Assembly: GCA_028288025.1 (NCBI GenBank)
Contig: JAQBOM010000020.1
Location: forward strand, 124,001-188,000
Direction: 5' to 3'
Source of the DNA: Mucilaginibacter sp.
GTDB taxonomy: Bacteria > Bacteroidota > Bacteroidia > Sphingobacteriales > Sphingobacteriaceae
DNA length: 64,000 bases
Shown: positions 41,763 through 50,445 of the stretch, one piece after another
Position numbering within the stretch: the first letter of the stretch is position 1
Layout: the number at the start of each line of letters is the position of its first letter
Made by a program: the position numbers and the translations under genes
Notes under the pieces: generated by a model
Told to the model about the DNA's origin: nothing
Seen by the model: the letters and a program-made list of their open reading frames with translations, nothing else
Database searches by the model: none

Positions 41763-43865
41763 ATGATCGCAAACCACAGAGGCGAAATACCGGTTGTTAT
41801 ATTGCTATTGCCGTTTTTATTGGGCATTGGGTTAGGACTTGGTTTATTTTCGGGTGCAAACTCAATCGGATTAATAATTGCTTTCTTTATTTTAAGCATT
41901 GTTTTTATCGCGCTTAATTTAAATTACCGCAAGCTAAATCTGCATAAATACCGTTGGCTGGGCGGTGGGCTTATTACTTTAATCCTGTTTTTATTCGGAC
42001 TGGCAAGCGTTACCCGGTATAACGAGCTTAATCATCATGATCACTTTTCAAAGTCCCCGGCGCAGTATTTTGTAGTAAAGATCAACAACGAGCCCGGTGT
42101 TAAAAATGGTTTAGTCCGTTTCACAGCAGATGTCGTTGAAGCCATCAATAATGGAAAGAAATCTGCAGCAAGCGGAACATTGCTCATTGTAACAAAAGAC
42201 ATCAGCGCAACTAAACTCTACTACGGCGATGAATTGCTGATACCGGCAAAATACAACCCCGTCGACCCACCTTTTAACCCGGCGGAGTTCAACTATAAAA
42301 AATATCTCGCCAATCAAAATATATGGTACCAGGCGTTTCTGTTCCCGAAACAGTTTGTGCTATTGGCCGCTAATAAAGGAAATCCGGTCATTGATTATTC
42401 GTTGCGATTAAGGCAGCGCCTGGTTGAAAAGCTTAAACACAATATGCGCGATACCAACGCCGTGGCGGTAGCGTCAACCTTGATATTGGGTTATAAAGTT
42501 GACCTGAGCAACGATATTTTGCAGGCCTATTCCAAGACAGGGACGGTGCATGTGCTTTCGGTTTCTGGTGCGCATGTGGCTATCATTTATATTTTGCTGG
42601 CTTTTGCGCTTGGCTTTTTAGACCGACTTAGATATGGTAAACTGGTTAAGGCGATTATCATTATCACGCTCATTTGGTATTATTCATTGCTTTCAGGGTT
42701 TTCGCCCGCCGTTTGCCGCGCCGCGGTTATGATCAGCATGGTGATCATCGGTAAAACATTCAGCAGGTATATCAATACGCTAAATATTCTCGCCGTTTCC
42801 GCTTTCCTACTTTTGTTATATGATCCGTTTTTTATAACTGATGTGGGTTTTCAATTGTCGTACCTCGCGGTGTTTGGCCTGATCGTGTTGCAGCCTGTAG
42901 TATATGGCTGGTTCCAATTTAAAAACAAATGGGCCGACAAACTTTGGGCACTTTGCTCTGTATCGATAGCCGCGCAGGTCATTACATTTCCCTTAAGCGC
43001 TTTTTATTTTCACCAGTTCCCGGTATATTTTTTGATCAGCAACCTGTTTATTATCATTCCAACCGCGGTTATTATGTATTCGGGCGTCGTTTTTTTATTG
43101 CTGCCGCAGATACCAGTGATTTCAAAAACCATGGCCCTCACCCTGGAAAAATCTATTGTATTGATGAATAAGGGATTGGCCTTTATCGAACATACCCCGT
43201 ATGCCAGCATCGGCAAAATATGGCTCACTACGGGCGAGTATATTTTGCTTTACGCGATCATCGTCAGCGCTTTTTATTTTTTGTATGATAAAAAAGCATG
43301 GCTCCTTAAAGTAAGCATTGCCTGTACCCTACTCCTCTGTATAAGCTTGAGTATAAAAAACATCAGTTTATCGCGATCGAACCAAATTGCGTGGCTAAAT
43401 TTAAAAAAGCACCCGGGGGTAATTTTCAGGCACGGCAATAAGGCGATCGTGCTCACCGATATCAAGACCACTGATAAAACGTTTCAATATTCTATACAGC
43501 CCTACCTGGATAGCTGCCAGGTAGGCGATATAAAAATAATCAGTTTGGGTCAAAATATTAAAACGCCGTGGGTGGCAAAAGAGAACGATTTTATCCAGTT
43601 TATGAATACAAGAATATTTGTTTTTGATGGCACACAGTACCATAGTATGCCCTCAGAGAAACTTACAGCCGACTATATGTACATTACCGGAAATCCGGTA
43701 GCAGGATTGAATACAATTAATAATTATATCGATTATCAAAAGCTGGTTATAGACGGCAGCAATTCTGATAAGCTGCTTTACCAGGTTGAAAGCCAGGCTA
43801 CTGTTAAAAAGACAAATTATAAAATATTAAAACGTAACAATTCGCTTATTTCGGTATCTAATTAA
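41763..43865 (+). CDS. comEC: ComEC/Rec2-family DNA-uptake channel protein, without metallo-beta-lactamase domain
   Basis: A 700-residue inner-membrane protein. I use ATG 41763 over an earlier TTG. N-terminal helices are followed by the soluble DUF4131-type domain (about residues 75-215). The Competence core is GTVHVLSVSGAHVAIIYILL, LLSGFSPAVCRAAVMISMV and GFQLSYLAVFGLIV, with several helices up to about 530. The usual C-terminal MBL nuclease-like HxHxDH motif is absent and replaced by a 170-residue soluble tail. It is the DNA channel for transformation. Confidence 0.9.
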   Translation: MIANHRGEIPVVILLLPFLLGIGLGLGLFSGANSIGLIIAFFILSIVFIALNLNYRKLNLHKYRWLGGGLITLILFLFGLASVTRYNELNHHDHFSKSPAQYFVVKINNEPGVKNGLVRFTADVVEAINNGKKSAASGTLLIVTKDISATKLYYGDELLIPAKYNPVDPPFNPAEFNYKKYLANQNIWYQAFLFPKQFVLLAANKGNPVIDYSLRLRQRLVEKLKHNMRDTNAVAVASTLILGYKVDLSNDILQAYSKTGTVHVLSVSGAHVAIIYILLAFALGFLDRLRYGKLVKAIIIITLIWYYSLLSGFSPAVCRAAVMISMVIIGKTFSRYINTLNILAVSAFLLLLYDPFFITDVGFQLSYLAVFGLIVLQPVVYGWFQFKNKWADKLWALCSVSIAAQVITFPLSAFYFHQFPVYFLISNLFIIIPTAVIMYSGVVFLLLPQIPVISKTMALTLEKSIVLMNKGLAFIEHTPYASIGKIWLTTGEYILLYAIIVSAFYFLYDKKAWLLKVSIACTLLLCISLSIKNISLSRSNQIAWLNLKKHPGVIFRHGNKAIVLTDIKTTDKTFQYSIQPYLDSCQVGDIKIISLGQNIKTPWVAKENDFIQFMNTRIFVFDGTQYHSMPSEKLTADYMYITGNPVAGLNTINNYIDYQKLVIDGSNSDKLLYQVESQATVKKTNYKILKRNNSLISVSN

Positions 43866-43940
43866 CGTTAAAAGCAGAAAATGAATAATATTTGCAACTA
43901 ACCCCGAAAAACCCTACTTTGTATTAACAAAACCCAATTT

Positions 43941-44576
43941 ATGAATAGAAAATTTTTGAATGTTGCCCTGGGCATAGTGCTTGCAGCAACCACTTACAGT
44001 GCCAGTGCGCAAAAGGTCTATAAAAGCGGCATGGTATCATACTCTATGGAAATGCGCGGGCAACCAGCTGATGTTAAGCAATATTTTACACCCGACTCAA
44101 CTGCAGCGCTTATAACAATGGGCCCTGCAAACATTAAGGTGTTAAGTAATGCCAAACGTGACTATTTAGCAGTCGTATTGGATGTACCGGTGGCTTCGTT
44201 AAAAAAAGCAGGCATTGCTACCCCAGCCGAAATTGAACAAGGTGTGGCTGCGTTGCCAACTTTTACCTACACCCCTACAACCGAAACAAAGCAGATCTCG
44301 GGTTTTAACTGCAAAAAGGTAGTTGCAAAGGACACTAAAACAGGTAAAAATTATGACGTATGGATAACTAATGATATCAGCGTTCCTCCAACTGCCTACC
44401 AGCCATATTATAGCACAATAGGCGGTTTCCCAATACAATTTACTGCCTTTCAGCAAGGCCAGGAGGCGGTTATTACTATTTCTGGCGTGTCTGATCAAAA
44501 GGCTCCCGCAGGTACGTTTGCTATAGGTAAAGACTTTGAAAAAGGCACCTTAGCCGATCTGACCCCGGGCGGATAA
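43941..44576 (+). CDS. Secreted DUF4412-like protein
   Basis: A 211-residue exported protein (signal peptide to about YSASAQ). The domain starts GMVSYSMEMRG, and later has TETKQISGFNCKKVVAKDTK followed by YDVWITNDI, the pattern of DUF4412/GLPGLI-like beta proteins of Bacteroidota. It has no known activity. A very strong terminator follows. Confidence 0.65.
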   Translation: MNRKFLNVALGIVLAATTYSASAQKVYKSGMVSYSMEMRGQPADVKQYFTPDSTAALITMGPANIKVLSNAKRDYLAVVLDVPVASLKKAGIATPAEIEQGVAALPTFTYTPTTETKQISGFNCKKVVAKDTKTGKNYDVWITNDISVPPTAYQPYYSTIGGFPIQFTAFQQGQEAVITISGVSDQKAPAGTFAIGKDFEKGTLADLTPGG

Positions 44577-44601
44577 TTAATTAAATTAATTGAATAACTT
44601 A

Positions 44602-44637
44602 AAAGTCCGTTTGGTGGCGACCAAACGGACTTTTTTT
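44602..44637 (+). terminator. Intrinsic terminator after the DUF4412-like gene
   Basis: AAAGTCCGTTTGG pairs perfectly with CCAAACGGACTTT around a six-nt loop, with the T-run continuing to 44637. Confidence 0.95.
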
Positions 44638-44651
44638 ATTGACTGCAGAAA

Positions 44652-45266
44652 TCAATTAAGCTTTAATTCCCTGCCCAGCGCATCTACCCAATTTGCAAAT
44701 AAGCTGGCCTCGAATTCAACGGCCTTTGCCGCGTGCATTTCCCAATCAGGTGAGAACTTTTTCAGTTGGACAAGCATCTCTTCCAAATGACCTTCTTCTT
44801 CTAAAATAATCGATTTTACATTTATCTTGCTCGACGCGGCATCAAGCGCGTCCTGGTAAACCGGGTATAGCTCATCGGCGCGTACCTCAATGGCATAAGT
44901 TACCAGCAGGTAAGCAGCAAAGCGCAGTTCTTTTCCTGCCAGGCCAAGGTCTTTTTTCAGGTAGCGGCAAACATCAATGTCCAGTTGATTTAAATAATAA
45001 CGGCTAAAGGCCGGGGCGATTAGATATTCGGCAGCATAGGTCGGACAATAGTCGTCACCTGTTTTTTCTATCTGTTTTTTCAGGTAAAAAGCATGGCGAT
45101 GTTCCTCGGCAGCATGTTTTAATATGATGTACGTAACCGTAAGCGGGTCTTCACTCGCCGATATTTTGCGCGCGCCGGTATTTTCCATTAAGGACAATGT
45201 ATTTAACCAGCGTGCATGTATTTCGTTATTGGCTATAATAGCAGATAGTAAGGTATTCAGTTCCAT
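44652..45266 (-). CDS. Ferritin-like di-iron protein next to bioA
   Basis: A 204-residue all-helical protein. I use ATG 45266 (MELNTLLSAIIANNEIHARW) rather than the upstream TTG. A full ferritin-like ligand set can be read: Glu15 in helix 1, Glu55 and His58 (EEHRH) in helix 2, Glu127 (AIEVRADELY) in helix 3, and Glu157 and His160 (EEEGH) in helix 4. This is the E, ExxH, E, ExxH arrangement of oxygen-activating di-iron enzymes. The substrate is unknown. It lies 108 bp downstream of bioA in the same direction, separated by a hairpin and repeats, so a role near biotin or its precursor is possible but unproven. Confidence 0.75.
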   Translation of the reverse strand: MELNTLLSAIIANNEIHARWLNTLSLMENTGARKISASEDPLTVTYIILKHAAEEHRHAFYLKKQIEKTGDDYCPTYAAEYLIAPAFSRYYLNQLDIDVCRYLKKDLGLAGKELRFAAYLLVTYAIEVRADELYPVYQDALDAASSKINVKSIILEEEGHLEEMLVQLKKFSPDWEMHAAKAVEFEASLFANWVDALGRELKLN

Positions 45267-45290
45267 ATTATTATTTTTTGATTTCACCAA

Positions 45291-45342
45291 TTTGAGGGCG
45301 ATTACACCGAATGATCAGCAAATGGATGTAATCGCCCTCAAA
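45291..45342. repeat. 15 bp perfect inverted repeat between bioA and the di-iron gene
   Basis: TTTGAGGGCGATTAC (45291-45305) and GTAATCGCCCTCAAA (45328-45342) are exact reverse complements around 22 nt. On the minus strand the hairpin lies between bioA and the downstream gene and could attenuate read-through. Confidence 0.8.
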
Positions 45343-45377
45343 TCTGTGTAATCAATTTCTAAATCGGTGTAATCTTA
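45341..45377. repeat. Dispersed ATCGGTG(T/A)AATC repeat at the bioA stop
   Basis: TCTGTGTAATCAATTTCTAA and AATCGGTGTAATC form units like those at 51948-51988 (AATCGGTGAAATC, AATCGGCGAAATC). The repeat touches the bioA stop codon (45375-45377). Confidence 0.6.
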
Positions 45378-46640
45378 GATTTCTTCCAGAGCTTGCTCTA
45401 TTTTGCTGTAAATGTAAGCCAGTTCTTCATTGGTAATGCAATACGGCGGTAAAATGTAAATAATATTTCCAAGCGGGCGTAAAATGATGCCGGCGGCCAA
45501 AAAATATTGATACAATGTATCCCGGAGCGAACTAAAATAAGAGGTGCTAACACCCGTTTCCCATTCCATGGCTAAAATAGTTCCTGTTTGCCTGGTGGTT
45601 TTAATTTGGGGGTGATCTTTTATTTTTAATGCAAAGTTCCGGTGCGCGGTCTCGATCCGCTTGATATTTTCTGCCGTCGAATTATCCAGAAAAAGGTCCA
45701 GGCTAGCCAGGGCGGCCGAACAGGCCACCGGGTTAGCCGTAAACGAATGGCCGTGAAAGAGGGTTTTCATCCGGTCATCAGATAAAAACGCATCGTATAT
45801 GTGTTGAGTACAGGTGGTCAGGCCCAAAGCCATAGTGCCTCCTGTAAGTCCTTTTGAAAAGCACATGATATCAGGCTGCTCCGTTACATGATCGCAGGCA
45901 AATGGCTTCCCGGTACGGCCAAAGCCAGTAAACACTTCGTCGGCGATCATTAAAATACCTTCCTTCCGGCAATGCGCCATCAATTCGTCCAGGTACTTTG
46001 CCTCATACATCAACATTCCGCCCGACCCTTGTACCAGCGGCTCAAATATGAAACACGCAAGGTTAGATTTGAGATTTGAGATTTGAGATTTGAGACTTTG
46101 AATATTACTTTCATCCGGCAGATCGATAAACTCCACCTCGAATAAAAGGGAATCAAACGCAGCAGTGAATGCACTGCGGCCGCTTACAGCCATCGCGCCG
46201 AAGGTATCGCCATGATAAGCGTTTTTAAACGCCAACATTTTTGTTCTTTTCTCGCCCTTATTGTGCCAGTATTGCAGGCACATTTTCACCGCTACCTCAA
46301 CTGCTGTTGAACCATCGTCCGAATAAAAGGCTTTCTGCTGATTGGCTGGTAAGATTTTGAGCAGTCTTTCGGCTAATTCAACAGCCCCTTCATGGGTAAA
46401 GCCGGCGAAAATAACATGCTCCAGTTTTTTTAGCTGCTCCGATACTTTTTGCGCGATGTAAGGATGTGCATGCCCATGAATATTTACCCACCAGGATGAT
46501 ACTGCGTCGATATATCTTTTTCCGTTCTCATCATACAGGCAGGCACCTTCTCCGCGTACGATTGGCACTGGCGGCAGGGCGGTTTGCATTTGCGTATAAG
46601 GGTGCCATATCACCTTTAAATCGCGTTCAACAAGGCTCAT
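45375..46640 (-). CDS. bioA: Adenosylmethionine--8-amino-7-oxononanoate transaminase
   Basis: A 421-residue PLP enzyme that makes 7,8-diaminopelargonate in biotin synthesis. It has VIWHPYTQMQ at the start, YIDAVSSWWVNIHGHAHPYI, the PLP lysine in CFSKGLTGGTMALG and HGHSFTANPVACSAALASL. It overlaps the NUDIX stop by 4 bp (ATGA). Residues about 181-193 (SLKSQISNLKSNL) are encoded by a tandem GATTTGA repeat at 46065-46097, an intergenic-type repeat that has entered the gene without breaking the frame. No other bio gene is in view. Confidence 0.95.
   Translation of the reverse strand: MSLVERDLKVIWHPYTQMQTALPPVPIVRGEGACLYDENGKRYIDAVSSWWVNIHGHAHPYIAQKVSEQLKKLEHVIFAGFTHEGAVELAERLLKILPANQQKAFYSDDGSTAVEVAVKMCLQYWHNKGEKRTKMLAFKNAYHGDTFGAMAVSGRSAFTAAFDSLLFEVEFIDLPDESNIQSLKSQISNLKSNLACFIFEPLVQGSGGMLMYEAKYLDELMAHCRKEGILMIADEVFTGFGRTGKPFACDHVTEQPDIMCFSKGLTGGTMALGLTTCTQHIYDAFLSDDRMKTLFHGHSFTANPVACSAALASLDLFLDNSTAENIKRIETAHRNFALKIKDHPQIKTTRQTGTILAMEWETGVSTSYFSSLRDTLYQYFLAAGIILRPLGNIIYILPPYCITNEELAYIYSKIEQALEEI
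46065..46097. repeat. Tandem AGATTTG repeat inside bioA
   Basis: Four and a half copies of the 7 bp unit (G)AGATTT appear as AGATTTGAGATTTGAGATTT and on, within the bioA coding sequence. The same unit (TGAGATTTGAGATC) occurs intergenically at 49622-49635. The repeat encodes SLKSQISNLKSNL. Confidence 0.85.
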
Positions 46641-47077
46641 AGACTATTTTTTAAAAGTTTTACAACGTGCTGGTCTATCGGGAACAGGAAATCTTCCGGC
46701 TGCAGATCAGTTATTTTTACCCAGCGGAAGGATTGCAACACATCGCCATCTCCATCAAAATCGAACACCAGCGTTTTTATATTGAGATTGAGTCCGGCAG
46801 TATTTTTTACCCTGTAATAAATGCTGATGACCTGCGAGTCGTTAAACGCTGATTTCACAAAAAAATCAGTTGTATAAAAATGCCCGGTAACATCTACCTC
46901 AACATTACATTCCTCCATAAACTCCCGCTTTAAGCCGTCGATAAGGCCTTCGCCAAACTCCAGGCCACCGCCTGGGAATTTGGTGAACCGGATACCATAC
47001 TCCTGTTCGTCGCTGATCAAAACTTCATTTTGGTCATTGATCAGCAGGCCGTAAACGCGCACGTTAAAAGGGTACAT
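46637..47077 (-). CDS. NUDIX-family pyrophosphohydrolase
   Basis: A 146-residue hydrolase of nucleoside-diphosphate-linked compounds. The Nudix box is intact in GGLEFGEGLIDGLK, then REFMEECNV (residues about 38-59), with all three metal-binding Glu of the REFMEE segment. The substrate is unknown. It overlaps both neighbours (1 bp with CDF, 4 bp with bioA), so the three genes are translationally coupled. Confidence 0.9.
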   Translation of the reverse strand: MYPFNVRVYGLLINDQNEVLISDEQEYGIRFTKFPGGGLEFGEGLIDGLKREFMEECNVEVDVTGHFYTTDFFVKSAFNDSQVISIYYRVKNTAGLNLNIKTLVFDFDGDGDVLQSFRWVKITDLQPEDFLFPIDQHVVKLLKNSL

Positions 47078-48069
47078 TATTCGTAGTGTTTTTTGTTGCG
47101 GATAATTTTATCCATTGTCCAGGCTATCTGCTCGGTTTTAGGCTCCGACCGTATCGGGCAATTGGGCATGCTGCAATAGTGGCAGCACTCCGGGATGCAT
47201 GGGTCGGTATGGATAAATAATTCAGTCTGCGTAACCTCGTTATTGATCAGTTTACCTATCAGCGTCACTTCTTCATGCACGCGGTTTAGGTCAAAGTAAT
47301 TGGGCAGGGTTAAATGGCAGTCAATATGCAGTTCATTGCCATATTTTTGCGCCCTGAAATTGTGGATATCGATCCATTCCACATTCCGCTTTTCATCCAA
47401 AACTTTTATCACTTCGGTAACTACATCAAAATCGGCCTCATCCATTAAGCCCGAAACCGACCTACGCACCAGTTTGCCGCCGCTATATAAAATGTACAAA
47501 GCCACCGCGATCGACAAGCCGCTATCCAGCCATTTTATTTTTGTAAAATCAATAAGTAATAAGCCGGCCACCAAAGCGATGCTGGTTACCATATCGGCAA
47601 CCAGGTGGCGACCATCGGCATCAAGCGTAATAGATGGAAGCGATTTACCCTTACGGATCATATAGTAACCCAAACCGCCATTCACTGCGCCCGTTGCCCC
47701 GATAATGGCAGCACCTGTTAGCAGATCGTGTATCTGGGTGGGATTAATAATGCTGTAAACCGATTTTACAATGATGATTATGGCCGCGATGCCGATCAAT
47801 GAGCCTTCAATAAAAACCGAAAAGTATTCCACTTTGCCATGTCCGTAAGGATGGTTTTCGTCCCGTGGCAACGCAGAAAGGGAAATGCTGAAGAAGGCAA
47901 AAGAACTGGCCAGCACATTCACAATGCTTTCAGCAGCATCGGTTAACACAAAGTTGGACCCTGTTAAAAAATATGCCCCAAATTTTGCCAGCATTAGGAT
48001 TATACCTGTGACCAATGCTATCAGTATGATCCTTTTTTGTTCTTTCAAAGCCGTTTTATTTGCGGGCAA
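47077..48069 (-). CDS. Cation diffusion facilitator (CDF) family transporter
   Basis: A 330-residue membrane antiporter that exports Zn, Fe or similar divalent cations. Six helices are followed by a cytoplasmic dimer domain. Metal-site segments are FVLTDAAESIVNV and DADGRHLVADMVTS, with HPYGHGKVEYFS. The C-terminus adds a Cys-rich tail (CIPECCHYC, CPIR) that may bind metal. The only plausible start is a TTG at 48069; no ATG lies in frame before TM1. Confidence 0.92.
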   Translation of the reverse strand: MPANKTALKEQKRIILIALVTGIILMLAKFGAYFLTGSNFVLTDAAESIVNVLASSFAFFSISLSALPRDENHPYGHGKVEYFSVFIEGSLIGIAAIIIIVKSVYSIINPTQIHDLLTGAAIIGATGAVNGGLGYYMIRKGKSLPSITLDADGRHLVADMVTSIALVAGLLLIDFTKIKWLDSGLSIAVALYILYSGGKLVRRSVSGLMDEADFDVVTEVIKVLDEKRNVEWIDIHNFRAQKYGNELHIDCHLTLPNYFDLNRVHEEVTLIGKLINNEVTQTELFIHTDPCIPECCHYCSMPNCPIRSEPKTEQIAWTMDKIIRNKKHYE

Positions 48070-48230
48070 ATTTATGAATTTAAAGCAGAAAGCTTAAGGC
48101 TGGCCCAAATCAATTGCTACTTTCAACAAGACCTGAATTTATTTTTTTCAAGTGTTCCAATTTTTGAGAGATGAACATCCGGAACACTTTGAAATTGTCG
48201 CGTACAGAAAAAAGTTATCACTTGATACAA

Positions 48231-48265
48231 GTGTACCACCCGGTACAGGTGAACACACCTGGTAC
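48231..48265. repeat. Dispersed GTGTACC...GGTACAGGTG repeat, copy 2
   Basis: Shares 21 consecutive bp with 28841-28861 and a further 12 bp (AACACACCTGGT) after removal of a 10 bp unit. The two copies are 19 kb apart. Confidence 0.8.
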
Positions 48266-48401
48266 ATTGAAACCCGGAACACGGACATAGGTTGAGCGAT
48301 AAATTGAATTGCACCCTTTGAGGCTTAAAGCCGAAAGCTTTTTGGACAATGCATTTAAAAAATGCTTTAATCTTTGTGCTTTTAGCTTTCTGCTTATTTT
48401 C

Positions 48402-48409
48402 TATATTTG
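48402..48409 (+). promoter_or_regulatory. -7 box for the aminotransferase gene
   Basis: TATATTTG matches the consensus and lies 20 bp before ATG 48429. The nearest TTG (48374-48376) is at a long spacing of 25 nt. Confidence 0.5.
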
Positions 48410-48428
48410 CCGCGACATAAAAAACGAT

Positions 48429-49622
48429 ATGACTGCACTAAGTAACAGGATCAACAACCTGTCGGAATCCGCTACTATTAAGATGGCCAAAATGGGCCGT
48501 GAGCTTGCTGCCAAAGGGGTTGATGTGATCAGCCTTAGTTTTGGCGAACCTGATTTTCATACGCCTGAACATATAAAGGAAGCCGCCAAACAGGCGATGG
48601 ACCAAAATTTCACCTATTACACACCCGTATCCGGCTACCCGGAATTAAGGAAGGCCGTTGCTGCTAAGTTAAAGAATGAAAATAACCTGGATTACGATTT
48701 CAGCCAGATCGTTGTTTCTACCGGCGCCAAGCAGGCTATTGCCAATGCGGTGCTTTGCCTTGTAAACCCGGGCGAAGAAGTTATTATCCCTACACCCTAC
48801 TGGGTTTCTTATTCTGAAGTGGTAAAGCTTGCCGAAGGCGTAAGTGTGTTTATTGACGCCCCCGTTGAGCAGGATTTTAAGATAACGCCGGCACAACTGG
48901 AGGCAGCCATTACGCCCAAAACCAAGCTGTTTATGTTTTCGTCGCCATGTAATCCAACAGGCAGCGTTTACAGCAAGGCTGAACTGGAAGGCCTGGCAAA
49001 AGTTTTTGAAAAGCACCCTAATATTTATATCCTTTCGGATGAGATCTATGAGCACATCAATTTTGTTGACAAGCACGAATCTATCGCCCAGTTCGACTAT
49101 ATAAAAGACCGCGTAGTGATCATCAACGGTTTCTCAAAAGCCTTTGCCATGACCGGCTGGCGCATTGGCTATACCGCATCAAATAAGGACATTGCCGCAG
49201 CATGCGATAAAATGCAGGGACAAATTACATCCGGCACCTGCTCCATCACCCAGCGCGCAGGCGTAGCAGCCTACGAAGGCGGTTTAGAAAGTGTTTTAGA
49301 AATGCGCAGCGCCTTTAAAAAACGCCGCGACCTGGTGTACGGCTTATTGAAAGATATTGAAGGCGTAAAAGTAAACCTACCCGAAGGCGCTTTTTACTTT
49401 TTCCCTGATGTAACGTCGTTTTTTGGGAAGAGCTATAACGGCAATACCATTAACGATGCCGACGAACTGAGCATTTACTTGCTTGAAGAGGCTCATGTGG
49501 CTACCGTTGGCGGTGATTCATTTGGCGATAAAAAATCAATCCGTATCTCTTACGCTGCGGCGGAAGATAAACTGGTTGAAGCCATGAAGCGGATCAAAGC
49601 AGCCCTTGGAAAACTGGCGTAA
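48429..49622 (+). CDS. aspC: PLP-dependent aminotransferase, aspartate aminotransferase type
   Basis: A 397-residue class I aminotransferase. I use ATG 48429 (MTALSNRINNLSESATIKMA) as in related enzymes; the open frame before it is a leader containing the promoter. Features are VISLSFGEPDFHTP, TGAKQAIANAVLCL, the substrate Asn in FSSPCNPTGSVYSK, LSDEIYEH and the PLP lysine in INGFSKAFAMTGWRIGY. Aspartate or a related amino acid is the probable donor, to 2-oxoglutarate. It stands alone. Confidence 0.92.
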   Translation: MTALSNRINNLSESATIKMAKMGRELAAKGVDVISLSFGEPDFHTPEHIKEAAKQAMDQNFTYYTPVSGYPELRKAVAAKLKNENNLDYDFSQIVVSTGAKQAIANAVLCLVNPGEEVIIPTPYWVSYSEVVKLAEGVSVFIDAPVEQDFKITPAQLEAAITPKTKLFMFSSPCNPTGSVYSKAELEGLAKVFEKHPNIYILSDEIYEHINFVDKHESIAQFDYIKDRVVIINGFSKAFAMTGWRIGYTASNKDIAAACDKMQGQITSGTCSITQRAGVAAYEGGLESVLEMRSAFKKRRDLVYGLLKDIEGVKVNLPEGAFYFFPDVTSFFGKSYNGNTINDADELSIYLLEEAHVATVGGDSFGDKKSIRISYAAAEDKLVEAMKRIKAALGKLA

Positions 49623-49689
49623 TGAGATTTGAGATCAGTCGTTGTTTCAGATAATAACCTATATAGAAAAGGTTAGCTGCCGGCATTAA

Positions 49690-50439
49690 CTAATCCAGCA
49701 ACCCGGCATTATCTTTTAGGGCGACACCGGATAATTTTCTTTTAAGTGCTTCTTGTACCAGGTAAAAAGTTTTCCCGGCGGCGAGATGATAAGATAGGCC
49801 TTCCGGGCGGATATTGGATATGCAGTTTCGTGATTCATCCGTCAACCCCGGCCTGGGGTTATAGGTAAGATACATGCCCATGCTATCTGCCGAACTTAAT
49901 CCGGGCCGCTCACCGATCAGTACGATAGATAGTTTAGCGCGTAAGCCAACTGCTATCTCATCGCCTATAGCTACCCTTCCCTGCCTAACCAGGCACAACG
50001 AGCCCAGCCGGAGTTTTTCATTGGAAAACATCGGCATCAACAGCTTTAACAAACTGAAAGCATTTTCATTGACCGCTGTCGCCGAAAGGCCATCGGCAAT
50101 AATAATGGCGATGTCGGCACCCGTGCCGTGATCTTTTAATAGCTCCGCGGATGTTTCATCCAGTTGCCGGCCCAGGTCGGGGCGCTTTAAATATTTGTGG
50201 CGGTTTGCCGCCTGACTATGAAGTGATAAGACGGGCAAATTAAAAGCCTGAAGACTGTTTGTTAATCCTTCAATATCCAATTCGGAATATACCGCGTCGC
50301 GGGCATGCGCGTGGGCCAGCTTAAATTCAAGGGATTCTTTTAAGGGAATACTGGTACCCGTCCGGCCTATCGCTATTCGCGCAGCGGTGAATTCCTTTAG
50401 GGAAATTAACGGATCATTTTTGATTAGCTTCTCTGCCAT
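49690..50439 (-). CDS. eutC: Ethanolamine ammonia-lyase small subunit
   Basis: A 249-residue subunit of the adenosylcobalamin-dependent lyase that turns ethanolamine into acetaldehyde and ammonia. Recognisable segments are RIAIGRTGTSIPLKESLEFK, AHARDAVYSEL, IIADGLSATAVN and LIGERPGLSSADSMGMYLTY. The length is a little short of E. coli EutC, lacking the N-terminal linker. It begins 6 bp after the eutB stop. Confidence 0.95.
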   Translation of the reverse strand: MAEKLIKNDPLISLKEFTAARIAIGRTGTSIPLKESLEFKLAHAHARDAVYSELDIEGLTNSLQAFNLPVLSLHSQAANRHKYLKRPDLGRQLDETSAELLKDHGTGADIAIIIADGLSATAVNENAFSLLKLLMPMFSNEKLRLGSLCLVRQGRVAIGDEIAVGLRAKLSIVLIGERPGLSSADSMGMYLTYNPRPGLTDESRNCISNIRPEGLSYHLAAGKTFYLVQEALKRKLSGVALKDNAGLLD

Positions 50440-50445
50440 TTCACC

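Larger units (their letters stand above)
48070..48428. other. 359 bp divergent intergenic region
   Basis: The gap between the CDF and aminotransferase starts contains one copy of the GTGTACC repeat (48231-48265), a nearby dyad ACTTG-ATA-CAAGT (48220-48232), two GAACA(T/C)CCGGAACAC-like units (48171-48188 and around 48273-48284) and the -7 box at 48402-48409. No gene was found in it; the short open frames across it follow the repeats. Confidence 0.6.

Noticed and set aside
48123..48314. 63-residue open frame on the minus strand
   Set aside because: It follows the GTGTACC repeat and the dyads around it, is Cys/Phe-rich without domain signs, and is probably an artefact of repeat DNA.
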